Position numbers and translations under genes: made by a program. Below the pieces are notes generated by a model, which was not told where the DNA came from, searched no databases, and saw only the letters and a list, made by a program, of their open reading frames with translations. A DNA stretch of 32,109 bases from an uncultured Clostridia bacterium (GTDB lineage Bacteria > Bacillota > Clostridia > UMGS1883). This document shows, in pieces, positions 9,057 through 17,677 of this stretch (position 1 is the stretch's first letter; each line of letters begins with the position of its first letter). The stretch covers positions 1 to 32,109 of the forward strand of contig CAKSFM010000020.1 of NCBI GenBank assembly GCA_934454525.1, written 5' to 3'.

Positions 9057-12000
9057 ATGAGACTGCGGAAAATAATTGCACTTTTGCTTGCGGTGTTTAT
9101 GCTGCCGATTCCGAACAGTTTCACAGCTTCTGCCGCCGGGTGTTTTGAAATACCGCTGACAGTTTGCGAACAGAACGGAATAGCCGTAAACGCATATTTT
9201 TCACGGCGCGGTATTCCGCTTGAACGCGGCGCTCTGTTCAGTGCTGATGACGCTTACATTATAAGCGCTGACGAAAGCGCATCGGCAGCGTTTACTGCGG
9301 AGGAATTTTATTCGGATGGAAGCATAAAGTGGCTGAATGCGGCAATCGTTACAGATTTGAAACCGAACGAATCAAAAAGATTTGTTGTTACAAACAGTCC
9401 GCAAAGCAGAACAAACGGCAAAGTGAGCTATAACAAGCGGAGCAAAATTCTTGAAAATCAAAAGCTTAAGGTTCAAATAGGGGCGCTGGGAATTGAAAGC
9501 ATTGTATATGACGGAAACGAAATGCTGTCGCAGCCGATGAATATGTATGCCGTTTCTGACGGAAAAACATATCTGATGAAGCCGGAAAGCTATGAAGCGG
9601 TTAAATCAACGGATATATATGCAAGAATCAAGGTAAAAGGAAGAATTAACAGCGTTATCGACTGTGAGTATATTCTGACGCTTGCCGACAGAGCTGATAT
9701 ACTTGACGTTGAGTACAGAATAACGCCGCTTACGGATATAACGCTTCAGTCTGTCGGAATGACGCTTGAAACAAAAACGAAGCCTGACTGCGGTGACGGA
9801 ATCAGCCGGCGCGAGTATGTACGCGCCGGGGCAGCCGCCGTTATTTCGCACGATAATGCAAGGTTTGCCGGAGCTGTCACAAGGGCGGTGAACACAGGCT
9901 TTGAAGCGGAAGGCAATGTGCTGCGAGTGTGCCCGATAGTAAATAATACAAGTTTTCTTTGGTATGACGGTGTTACAAGAACAAATCATCTGTATATAAG
10001 CTTTTCGGGAAAGCCGGACGACGCACTGCTGAATATAAAACGTCCGCCATCGGTAACGGTTGACACAAAGCAGTATGTAAAAGCCGGATTGATTGAAACT
10101 GACGAAATGTCACCCGTTGCAGAGCGGATGCTTGAGGGTGTTGAATGGCTTGACGGCAGGCTCGACGGGATATTTGACGCCGGCGCCGTTCCGTACCGCG
10201 TGGATATCTACAGCGATGTTATCGGAGTGAGAAACACGCGCCCCGGTGAGGTTGAGTATCACCTCGGATACGCATATATGGCCTCCGGCAGCGATAAGGT
10301 CTATAATATTATGCAGACCAGTGCTGAGGACTGGGCAGATGTTGAAATATATAAAGGCGGTCAGGATTTGATTGTCGGCGCAAACCGATATAAAACTGCG
10401 GACGGATACGGTTCGGACAGATATTTCATGAGCCATCCGTTCTACGGAGACCCGACAGGACTGTATATGGCATATGTTCTGAGCGGAAACGAATATCTGC
10501 GCGAGGTTTTTAAAACGTGCGTTGATTACATCTACAAAATTATGTATGCATATCCGAACAGCGGAGGAAATTATCCGCGCATGTTTGACTGGAACAGCAA
10601 AAAACCTAATCCGACGCGATACGCCGAGTGCCGCTATCTGATTCAGGCAAAGGGGCAGTACATAGCATATAATCTGTTTAAAAATCCGAAATACAGAGAA
10701 GCGTCACGCGCGATAGCGGAATGGGGCGAAAAAACGCAGTCGCCGCAGGGGTTTTTCTACCAGGCATATTATGATGACGGAACGCCTTTCATTCACGGCA
10801 CACAGAGCAAGCCGCCGGTGAAAAACTATGTTATGCTTTACGGCTTCCGCGGAATAACGGATGTGTTTGAGTACGAAGTTTTCGATGTGTCAAAAAGAAT
10901 TGCCGTAAAAGCTTCCGACTGGCTGTGCAGCGAGAATGAGACTTACGGACAGGGTCTTTGGCGGCCGTGCGGAAATACGGAGCTTTATCCGAGCGATGAG
11001 GACGGCGGACGAGGCAAAGAGGGAAAAACGGATATAATGGCGGTCAGCGTACTTTTTAACACATATCGGCAAACAAAAAACGAACGCTATCTGAAAAATA
11101 TGCTCTCTCTTCTTGAAACCTTTATGTGCGAGCAAAGCTACGGAGGGATATGCCTTGACGCAAATTATACAAGAGATTGCAGCTACGGCGGAGGAATCGG
11201 CAATCTTTGCGGCGGCATGAATTACACACTTTTTAAGATTGCACCGTCAATAACAAAATTTGTGAGTGAAAACCGTGATTATATTATAAAGCTTGGGTAT
11301 GAGGATATTGCGGTTGCTTTTTCACCTGCCGCAAAAAAGAGCGAAACCGTTATCAAACCAGTTAAATATGTGTGGCCCGAAATGAATGAATATGCTTATT
11401 CGGACGGAAAAGATGAAGTTCTGCTGAGCTACAACGTAAACGGTTTTGTCAACAGCGAGTATGATAAGCTCTATGAAACCGTTGCTTACACCCGTGAGCT
11501 GTGGCAGGGACCGATAAACAAAATTAAGTCGCCATACGAAAAAACACTCGCAAAATTCATGAAGCATTACGATTGCCTTGTATCAATAAAACGCCCCGTG
11601 TTTATCGACAGCCTGACAAATCCCGTTGAAGCTGAAATAAAAGAGTATAATGAAAACGGGATAATTCTTGAGGTGTCGGGCGAGGGCAAAATTGCACTCA
11701 GGATAGAATCGGGAAGATTCGAGGTGCTGCCGGGTGAAAAGTACGGCGTGAGCGCTGAAACACAGTCCGGAAAAACGACAATAACCGTCAAAAAAGGCGG
11801 CAATATAACGGCTGATCAGAGCGGCGCCGTGCGGGCTGAAATTTCACTTTCGGATATGCCGCAGGGCAGTGAAGTATCGGGCGTTTCGGAAATATCGGAG
11901 AATATAAAGAGCGTCACCGGAAATACTGTCACAATTTCGGAAAAACCATCATATGAGGAGCTTTCAAAAACACTTATTCCAATGCTTTATAAGGATAAAA

Positions 12001-13151
12001 AAGAGCTTTTGGATGCATATGGAATCAGCGGTGTGAGCTTTTGCATCCCGGCGCAGACTGAGAATACGGATGAAGAGCTCAAAAAGGCGGCGGATGCACT
12101 GATTCTTGACTGCACAGAGCCGCTGGAGGGCGATATGGAGCTGCCGCATGTGTCGCTTTATAACACGGCGGTGTCGTGGGAATCGGATAACCCGGGAATC
12201 CTTGCGGATGACGGAACGCTTAACCGTGCCGGAATCACAGACGAAAATTCCGTATCTCTGACGGCAACACTCAGAAAAAACGGTGCGGAGCTGAAAAAAA
12301 CTTTTGACATTCCGCTGCGCCGCCCGAGCGATATACAATGGAATCCGAACGGAAACTTCCCCGATGCAAAGCACATGCTTTACCCGAAAAGCGGAGATTT
12401 TGAATGGAAGTTTACGCTGATTCCGAAATACGATTCAACGAATGCGCTGTTATCGATTACCGACACGGATTTACCGGCATCGGCAAATACTCACTGGCCT
12501 ATAATTGTAAGACTGAATCCGAACGGGTATTTTGATGCATACAGCAGCACGGATTATGTGAAAGAAAACACTGTTAATTATATAAAATACAAGCCTTATG
12601 ATTTCAGAGTTATAATCCGCCAGGAGGAAAAGCGCTATGATGTTTATGTCACGCCGGACGGAGGTGAGGAGATACTCCTTGCAAAGGACTGCGGCTTTCG
12701 TGAAACTGCCGGAACGGTAAGAGTTTTCGACGCCTGCTATCTTATTTCCAATGTGTCGTACAATGATTGCTTTGAGCTGACAGCATGCAATCTGGTTTAT
12801 CCGACAAAGGGCAAAACGCGCACATTTGCTGAATACGATGATTTCGGACTGCTGTTTGGAAAATATGTTTCGGGCAACACTGTTGCACTGAAATATGCAA
12901 ACGGACGCGGGCGCATAAATTGGATATGCGGAGAGGACGGCGCCGTTACGTCAGACGGAAGCGTCATACGCGGAAAAACGGATATGACTGTTACGATGTA
13001 CGGACTTTCGGAAAGCAGCTTCCGCGAAGTAACTTTCACGGATTTTGCAAAGGCGCTTGAGCTTGCACCCAAGACCGCGAAGCCGGCCGATGTGCTGACC
13101 GATTCCGCAGCAGCGGAAATAATCAGAAAATTACAATATATTTATAAATGA
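9057..13151 (+). CDS. Giant secreted PcRGLX/YetA-like protein, probable rhamnogalacturonan exolyase-type enzyme (copy 1)
   Basis: The protein has 1364 residues with a signal peptide at about 1-27. The N-terminal beta domain (about 28-345) has RRGIPLERGAL and SDGSIKWLNAAIV, the pattern of the first domain of the PcRGLX/YetA family (PL26 exolyase and relatives). A helical toroid-like region covers about 365-760 and includes SHPFYGDPTGLYMAY, RYAECRYLIQAKGQ and YQAYYDDGTPF. A beta domain follows, then an atypical Ig-like repeat (about 1010-1092, WESDNPGIL with GTLNR) and a LamG-like tail (about 1100-1250). The catalytic residues of this family cannot be assigned by eye, so activity is inferred from fold and context. 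No SLH or sortase signal is present; the tail may bind substrate. The ATG follows the previous stop by one base, implying translational coupling. A paralogue lies at 20600. Confidence 0.62.
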   Translation: MRLRKIIALLLAVFMLPIPNSFTASAAGCFEIPLTVCEQNGIAVNAYFSRRGIPLERGALFSADDAYIISADESASAAFTAEEFYSDGSIKWLNAAIVTDLKPNESKRFVVTNSPQSRTNGKVSYNKRSKILENQKLKVQIGALGIESIVYDGNEMLSQPMNMYAVSDGKTYLMKPESYEAVKSTDIYARIKVKGRINSVIDCEYILTLADRADILDVEYRITPLTDITLQSVGMTLETKTKPDCGDGISRREYVRAGAAAVISHDNARFAGAVTRAVNTGFEAEGNVLRVCPIVNNTSFLWYDGVTRTNHLYISFSGKPDDALLNIKRPPSVTVDTKQYVKAGLIETDEMSPVAERMLEGVEWLDGRLDGIFDAGAVPYRVDIYSDVIGVRNTRPGEVEYHLGYAYMASGSDKVYNIMQTSAEDWADVEIYKGGQDLIVGANRYKTADGYGSDRYFMSHPFYGDPTGLYMAYVLSGNEYLREVFKTCVDYIYKIMYAYPNSGGNYPRMFDWNSKKPNPTRYAECRYLIQAKGQYIAYNLFKNPKYREASRAIAEWGEKTQSPQGFFYQAYYDDGTPFIHGTQSKPPVKNYVMLYGFRGITDVFEYEVFDVSKRIAVKASDWLCSENETYGQGLWRPCGNTELYPSDEDGGRGKEGKTDIMAVSVLFNTYRQTKNERYLKNMLSLLETFMCEQSYGGICLDANYTRDCSYGGGIGNLCGGMNYTLFKIAPSITKFVSENRDYIIKLGYEDIAVAFSPAAKKSETVIKPVKYVWPEMNEYAYSDGKDEVLLSYNVNGFVNSEYDKLYETVAYTRELWQGPINKIKSPYEKTLAKFMKHYDCLVSIKRPVFIDSLTNPVEAEIKEYNENGIILEVSGEGKIALRIESGRFEVLPGEKYGVSAETQSGKTTITVKKGGNITADQSGAVRAEISLSDMPQGSEVSGVSEISENIKSVTGNTVTISEKPSYEELSKTLIPMLYKDKKELLDAYGISGVSFCIPAQTENTDEELKKAADALILDCTEPLEGDMELPHVSLYNTAVSWESDNPGILADDGTLNRAGITDENSVSLTATLRKNGAELKKTFDIPLRRPSDIQWNPNGNFPDAKHMLYPKSGDFEWKFTLIPKYDSTNALLSITDTDLPASANTHWPIIVRLNPNGYFDAYSSTDYVKENTVNYIKYKPYDFRVIIRQEEKRYDVYVTPDGGEEILLAKDCGFRETAGTVRVFDACYLISNVSYNDCFELTACNLVYPTKGKTRTFAEYDDFGLLFGKYVSGNTVALKYANGRGRINWICGEDGAVTSDGSVIRGKTDMTVTMYGLSESSFREVTFTDFAKALELAPKTAKPADVLTDSAAAEIIRKLQYIYK

Positions 13152-13164
13152 AAGGATGGATAAC

Positions 13165-14709
13165 ATGAAAAAAGCATTTTGCATGACAATGGCAGCCGTA
13201 ACGGCTGCGGCTGCACTCACGGGGTGCGGAAACCTCGGACTTAACGGAGGAAAGAAAAAAAGCGGAGAAAAGCTGACATATTGGATGACGCTTGACTCAA
13301 ATATTAAAAGTCAGGTGTCTGGCTTTGAGGAAACTCCGTATGCTAAAAAGCTTATGGAGGAAACAGGGGTCGAGATAGAATATGTTTACCAGGAAAGCGA
13401 TGAACAGTTTAATCTGATGATAGCGTCAAACGAGCTTCCCGATATAATCGAACATATATGGAAAGATTTTCCCGGAGGACCCGAAAAGGCAATTAAAGAT
13501 AAAATTATAATACCGCTGAATGACTATATTAAGGATAAAGCTCCGAATCTTGCAAAGTATTACAAAGATCACCCTGAGATTGAAAAATCGGCAATGACGG
13601 ACAGCGGAAATCAGTATATGTTTCCGTTTGTAAGGGGCGATGAAAAGCTGCTCACCTCGGCAGGTCCGATTGTCCGCCGTGACTGGCTTGATGAGCTTGG
13701 TATAAAGGAACCCGAAACAATAGACGACTGGTACAATATGCTTACCGAATTCAAAACCAGGAAAGGCGCTGAAACGCCGCTCACAATATTCGGATATCAG
13801 GGCGTTTTCGCATTCGGCTTCCTCAGCGGAGCTTACGGAACGCCGAAAACATTCTTTGTTGATAACGGAAAGGTTAAGTACGGTCCGATTGAGGACGGAT
13901 ACAAGGAATTTCTCATTGAAATGAACAAATGGTACAGAGAGGGACTGCTTGATAATAATTTTGTCGGAATTGATAACAAAATTGTTGACAGCAGTATTCT
14001 GAACGGAAAAGCCGGCGCAACTTTCGGTTCGCTCGGCAGCGGCATCGGCAAATGGCTTTCCGCGGCAACGGAAAAGGGGTATGACCTTGCCGGCGTGAAA
14101 TACCCGGTTCTTAAAAAGGGTGACCGTGCTTTCTACAGCAGTATGCAGAACACCGTTCCGGGCGCGGGAGCAACAATCAGCACAAGCTGCAAAAAGCTTG
14201 ATGAGGCATTTAAGGTTCTTGATTTTGCATACAGCGAAAAAGGAAAAATGCTGAACAATTTCGGAGTTGAAGGCGAAAGCTACGAAATGAAAAACGGATA
14301 TCCCACTTATACAAAACATATTACGGAAAACAGCGACGGAACGCCCATGGCGAATATACTTTCGCTTTATGCGCGCGCAACCGGTCAGGGCCCGTTCGTT
14401 CAGGATGTGCGCTATATCGTGCAGTACGCTTCGCGCCCGCAGCAGCAGGAAGCGCTGAAAGCCTGGATTGACACTGATTGCGGAAAGCATCTGCTGCCGC
14501 TTGTTACTCCGACAAGCGAGGAAAGCTCAGAGCTTGGAAAACTTATCAACGAATGTACAACGTATGAGGACGAAAGCATGATTGGCTTTATAACGGGAAA
14601 AACCTCGTTTGACAAATGGGATGAATATGTCAGCCAGATGAAAACCCTCGGAATTGACAGAGCAATTGAAATTAACCAAAAAGCATACGACAGATATCAA
14701 AGCAGGTGA
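13165..14709 (+). CDS. Oligosaccharide ABC transporter solute-binding lipoprotein, LplA/YtcQ type
   Basis: The protein has 514 residues from the chosen start. A lipoprotein signal peptide ends in the lipobox LTGC with Cys21. The mature part (YWMTLDSNIK, TPYAKKLMEETGVEIEYVYQ, ASNELPDI) is typical of the large LplA/YtcQ family of extracellular solute-binding proteins. It should capture pectin-derived oligosaccharides outside the membrane and pass them to the two permeases encoded next. The ATG at 13156 is unlikely because the AAAGGA ribosome site touches it; ATG 13165 has a proper 8-base spacing. The gene overlaps the ribosome site of the next gene at its stop codon, so the three transport genes are coupled. 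In Bacillus subtilis the relative YtcQ works with YteP and YtcP in rhamnogalacturonan uptake. Confidence 0.9.
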   Translation: MKKAFCMTMAAVTAAAALTGCGNLGLNGGKKKSGEKLTYWMTLDSNIKSQVSGFEETPYAKKLMEETGVEIEYVYQESDEQFNLMIASNELPDIIEHIWKDFPGGPEKAIKDKIIIPLNDYIKDKAPNLAKYYKDHPEIEKSAMTDSGNQYMFPFVRGDEKLLTSAGPIVRRDWLDELGIKEPETIDDWYNMLTEFKTRKGAETPLTIFGYQGVFAFGFLSGAYGTPKTFFVDNGKVKYGPIEDGYKEFLIEMNKWYREGLLDNNFVGIDNKIVDSSILNGKAGATFGSLGSGIGKWLSAATEKGYDLAGVKYPVLKKGDRAFYSSMQNTVPGAGATISTSCKKLDEAFKVLDFAYSEKGKMLNNFGVEGESYEMKNGYPTYTKHITENSDGTPMANILSLYARATGQGPFVQDVRYIVQYASRPQQQEALKAWIDTDCGKHLLPLVTPTSEESSELGKLINECTTYEDESMIGFITGKTSFDKWDEYVSQMKTLGIDRAIEINQKAYDRYQSR

Positions 14710-14713
14710 AATA

Positions 14714-15661
14714 ATGACAAAAAAAACATTGCCCCGCAATGCTGCGGGTGAAAGCTTCGGGCGCAGACTTTGCAAGGATATTGTAAAGTACAGGAAAAGA
14801 TATCTGCTGATTTTGCCGGTCATGGCATTTTACATTATTTTCTGCTATGCGCCGATGTATGGTGCAATCATAGCGTTTAAGGATTACACTCCGAATCTCG
14901 GTGTGCTGAAAAGTCCATGGGTCGGATTCAGGTATTTTAAGGAATTTTTCCAATCTTACTATTTTTGGCGGCTTCTCCGAAACACCGTGAGAATATGCCT
15001 TGCAAACCTTGTTTTCGGATTTCCGGCGCCGATTATACTTGCACTGCTGATTAACGAAATCAACAGCCGCCGTTTTGCAAAAACTGTTCAGACAATTACA
15101 TACATTCCGCATTTTATATCATTGGTTGTAGTTTGCGGAATGATAAAGGAATTTACTATGGACAGCGGCGTAATCAATGACATAATTGCGGCATTCGGCG
15201 GGAAACGCATAACAATGCTCAATGAAGCAAGCTACTTTGTACCCGTTTATACGATTTCGGGTATATGGCAGGAAATCGGATGGGGATCAATTGTGTACCT
15301 TGCGGCGCTGCTCGGTGTTGATCCTGAGCTGTATAATGCAGCTTCGGTTGACGGCGCCGGCAGGCTGCGGCAGGTATTTTCAATAACGATTCCGTCAATA
15401 ATGCCGACAATCATAATTATGTTTTTGCTGAAAATCGGCAGTATTATGAACGTTTCCTATGAAAAAATAATTCTTTTGTATAATGCTGCCACATATAAAA
15501 CGGCAGATGTTATATCAACGTTTGTGTACAGAAAAGGATTGCAGAATTTTGACTGGAGCTATTCAACGGCTGTCGGACTGTTCAATTCAGTTATTAACTT
15601 TGTTCTGCTTCTTCTGGCAAATTATTTAAGCAAGCGTTACAGCGACACATCACTGTGGTAA
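14714..15661 (+). CDS. Oligosaccharide ABC transporter permease, LplB/YteP type
   Basis: The protein has 315 residues and about six membrane helices (first helix YLLILPVMAFYIIFCYAP), with the conserved cytoplasmic EAA-type loop AASVDGAGRLRQVFSITIP that contacts the ATPase. It is the first of a pair of inner permeases that import oligosaccharides from the preceding lipoprotein. The longest frame begins at 14654 inside the preceding gene. ATG 14714 is preferred because AGGTGA (14704-14709) lies 4 bases before it and overlaps the preceding stop, and because MTKKTLPRNAAG is a normal family N-terminus. No ATPase gene accompanies the pair, so a shared MsmX-type ATPase encoded elsewhere is expected. 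Confidence 0.92.
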   Translation: MTKKTLPRNAAGESFGRRLCKDIVKYRKRYLLILPVMAFYIIFCYAPMYGAIIAFKDYTPNLGVLKSPWVGFRYFKEFFQSYYFWRLLRNTVRICLANLVFGFPAPIILALLINEINSRRFAKTVQTITYIPHFISLVVVCGMIKEFTMDSGVINDIIAAFGGKRITMLNEASYFVPVYTISGIWQEIGWGSIVYLAALLGVDPELYNAASVDGAGRLRQVFSITIPSIMPTIIIMFLLKIGSIMNVSYEKIILLYNAATYKTADVISTFVYRKGLQNFDWSYSTAVGLFNSVINFVLLLLANYLSKRYSDTSLW

Positions 15662-15674
15662 GGGGGGATATTAC

Positions 15675-16547
15675 ATGAAAAAAAGTAAGGGAAGAATTGT
15701 GTTTGAAATTATAAACACTGTTATAATGCTGTTTCTGATTGTTGTATCCTTTTATCCGATTTACTATGTTATTGTGGCTTCACTTTCCAGAACATCACTT
15801 ATCATGCAGCATACGGGGATACTTCTCAAGCCGCTGGGCCTGAGCTTTGCGGCTTACGAAAATATGTTTAAAACCAATAAAATTGTAAACGGATATGTCA
15901 ATACGCTGACAATACTCGTAATCGGACTGATTCTTAACCTTGTGCTGACGATTATCGGGGCATATTTCTTTTCAAGAAAAGGGATGATGCTGCGCCGTCC
16001 GCTTATGGTTATTGTGATGATAACGATGTTTTTTAACGGCGGTCTGATTCCGTTTTACATGACGGTTTGCTCACTCGGTATTTATGACAGCCTTTGGGCG
16101 GTTATTCTGCCATCGGCAATAAATACCTTTAACCTTATTATTCTGAGGACATCGTTTGAATCAATTCCGGACAGCATGGAGGAATCGGCAATACTTGACG
16201 GCGCCGGAGAGCTGACAATAATTTTCAGAATAATCGTGCCTCTTTCCAAAGCTTCGCTTGCTGTGGTTCTTTTATACTATGCGGTGGGGCATTGGAACGC
16301 ATGGTTTAACGCAATGATATTTTTGCGGACAAAGCAGCTTTATCCGCTGCAGCTTATCCTGAGAGAGTTTCTTATAGAAAACGAAACCGATGCAATGACA
16401 GGCGGCGCATCGGGAGATTACGAGGGGATTGCGGAAACGGTCAAATATGCGGTTATATGCGTTTCAACGCTGCCGATACTTTGCATTTATCCGTTTCTTC
16501 AGAAATACTTTGTTAAAGGCGTTATGATAGGCGCCGTAAAAGGCTGA
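15675..16547 (+). CDS. Oligosaccharide ABC transporter permease, LplC/YtcP type
   Basis: The protein has 290 residues with about six membrane helices and the EAA-type loop EESAILDGAGELTIIFRIIV, which marks the second permease of the LplB/LplC class. It ends in the family-typical K-Y-F-V-K-G-V-M-I-G-A-V-K-G tail. It forms the heterodimeric channel with the product of the upstream gene. The ribosome site AAGGGGGG lies 13 bases after the previous stop. No ATP-binding cassette gene occurs anywhere in the window. Confidence 0.93.
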   Translation: MKKSKGRIVFEIINTVIMLFLIVVSFYPIYYVIVASLSRTSLIMQHTGILLKPLGLSFAAYENMFKTNKIVNGYVNTLTILVIGLILNLVLTIIGAYFFSRKGMMLRRPLMVIVMITMFFNGGLIPFYMTVCSLGIYDSLWAVILPSAINTFNLIILRTSFESIPDSMEESAILDGAGELTIIFRIIVPLSKASLAVVLLYYAVGHWNAWFNAMIFLRTKQLYPLQLILREFLIENETDAMTGGASGDYEGIAETVKYAVICVSTLPILCIYPFLQKYFVKGVMIGAVKG

Positions 16548-16566
16548 TAAAGAGAGGAAAAAAAAT

Positions 16567-17655
16567 ATGAACGGCAAAATTAAAACGGATGCTCTTGAGG
16601 TTGCAAGGCTTGCCTGCGACACTATGATGAAAAAATTTGACGCGCCGCAGCTTCCCCCTGAGGGGTGGTTTCATTATCATCAGGGAGTGTTCCTTTCGGG
16701 AATGATGAATATTTATAAGATTTGCGGCGATGAAAAATACTATGAGTATGTAAAAGCATGGGTTGACGCACGGGTTGCGGACGACGGCACGATAAGCATT
16801 TTGGACAGAACAAGGCTTGACGATATTCAGCCGGGCATACTTCTTTTCGATATATATGACAGAACAAAAAAAGAAAAATACAAAAAGGCGCTTGAAACGC
16901 TTATCGGTATTCTGCGCACATGGCATAAAAATGAAGCCGGCGGTTTTTGGCACAAGGAAATGCACCCGAACGAAATGTGGCTTGACGGCATTTACATGGC
17001 AGGCCCGATTCAGGCAGAGTACGGCATGCGCAGCGGAGAAAGCAGCCTGACTGACGAGGCTGCAAAGCAGGCGGTTATAATGTGGGAAAACATGCGCGAT
17101 GAAAAAACCGGACTTTTGTATCACGCATGGGACTGCACCAAAAAAATTGACTGGGCGGATAAAAAAACAGGTCTTTCTTCAGCCTTTTGGGGAAGATCCG
17201 TCGGCTGGTACACTGTTGCGCTTCTTGACATTCTTTCGTTCACCGATAAAGAGAGCAGCTATTACAAGGTACTTTCCGATATTGAGCGTGAACTGCTTGA
17301 AAGCGTGATAAAATATCAAAGCGGCAGCAGCGGAATGTGGTATCAGGTTATAGATAAAACAGAGCGCAGCGACAACTGGTGCGAGGTTTCCTGCTCATGC
17401 CTGTTCACAGCATCAATTGCACGTGCCGTGAAAATGGGCATACTTCCGGAAAAATATCTTGTATATGCGGAAAAAGGCTTTAAGGGAGTTTATAACAGCC
17501 TTAAAACGGAGAACGGAAATCTTCTTATCGGAGGAGTTTGTGTGGGTACCGGAGTGTGCGATTACGCCGGATATGTTTCGCGCCCGACAAGCGTAAATGA
17601 TTTGCACGGTGTGGGAGCATTTTTACTTATGTGCGCAGCTATTCTTAATATATAA
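16567..17655 (+). CDS. GH105 unsaturated rhamnogalacturonyl/glucuronyl hydrolase, YteR-like
   Basis: The protein has 362 residues, the usual GH105 length, and no signal peptide, so it acts in the cytoplasm. Motifs in order are WFHYHQGVFLSG, MWLDGIYMAGPIQAEYG with the general-acid Asp140 (equivalent to Asp143 of Bacillus subtilis YteR by motif), LLYHAWDCTKKIDWAD, FWGRSVGWYTVALLDIL and SGMWYQVID. GH105 enzymes remove the unsaturated galacturonyl residue left at the non-reducing end by rhamnogalacturonan lyases, releasing the keto-acid and a rhamnose-ended remainder. Its position right after the transporter explains the pathway: lyase products are imported and then opened here. A purine-rich GAGAGG ribosome site lies 19 bases after the previous stop. 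Confidence 0.92.
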   Translation: MNGKIKTDALEVARLACDTMMKKFDAPQLPPEGWFHYHQGVFLSGMMNIYKICGDEKYYEYVKAWVDARVADDGTISILDRTRLDDIQPGILLFDIYDRTKKEKYKKALETLIGILRTWHKNEAGGFWHKEMHPNEMWLDGIYMAGPIQAEYGMRSGESSLTDEAAKQAVIMWENMRDEKTGLLYHAWDCTKKIDWADKKTGLSSAFWGRSVGWYTVALLDILSFTDKESSYYKVLSDIERELLESVIKYQSGSSGMWYQVIDKTERSDNWCEVSCSCLFTASIARAVKMGILPEKYLVYAEKGFKGVYNSLKTENGNLLIGGVCVGTGVCDYAGYVSRPTSVNDLHGVGAFLLMCAAILNI

Positions 17656-17677
17656 AATATAAAGGAAGGGGATTATC

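Noticed and set aside
13426..14490. 354-codon open frame on the minus strand
   Set aside because: It is antisense to the solute-binding lipoprotein gene, whose family, signal peptide and ribosome site are clear. The antisense product is Cys/Phe/Arg-rich with no recognisable domain.
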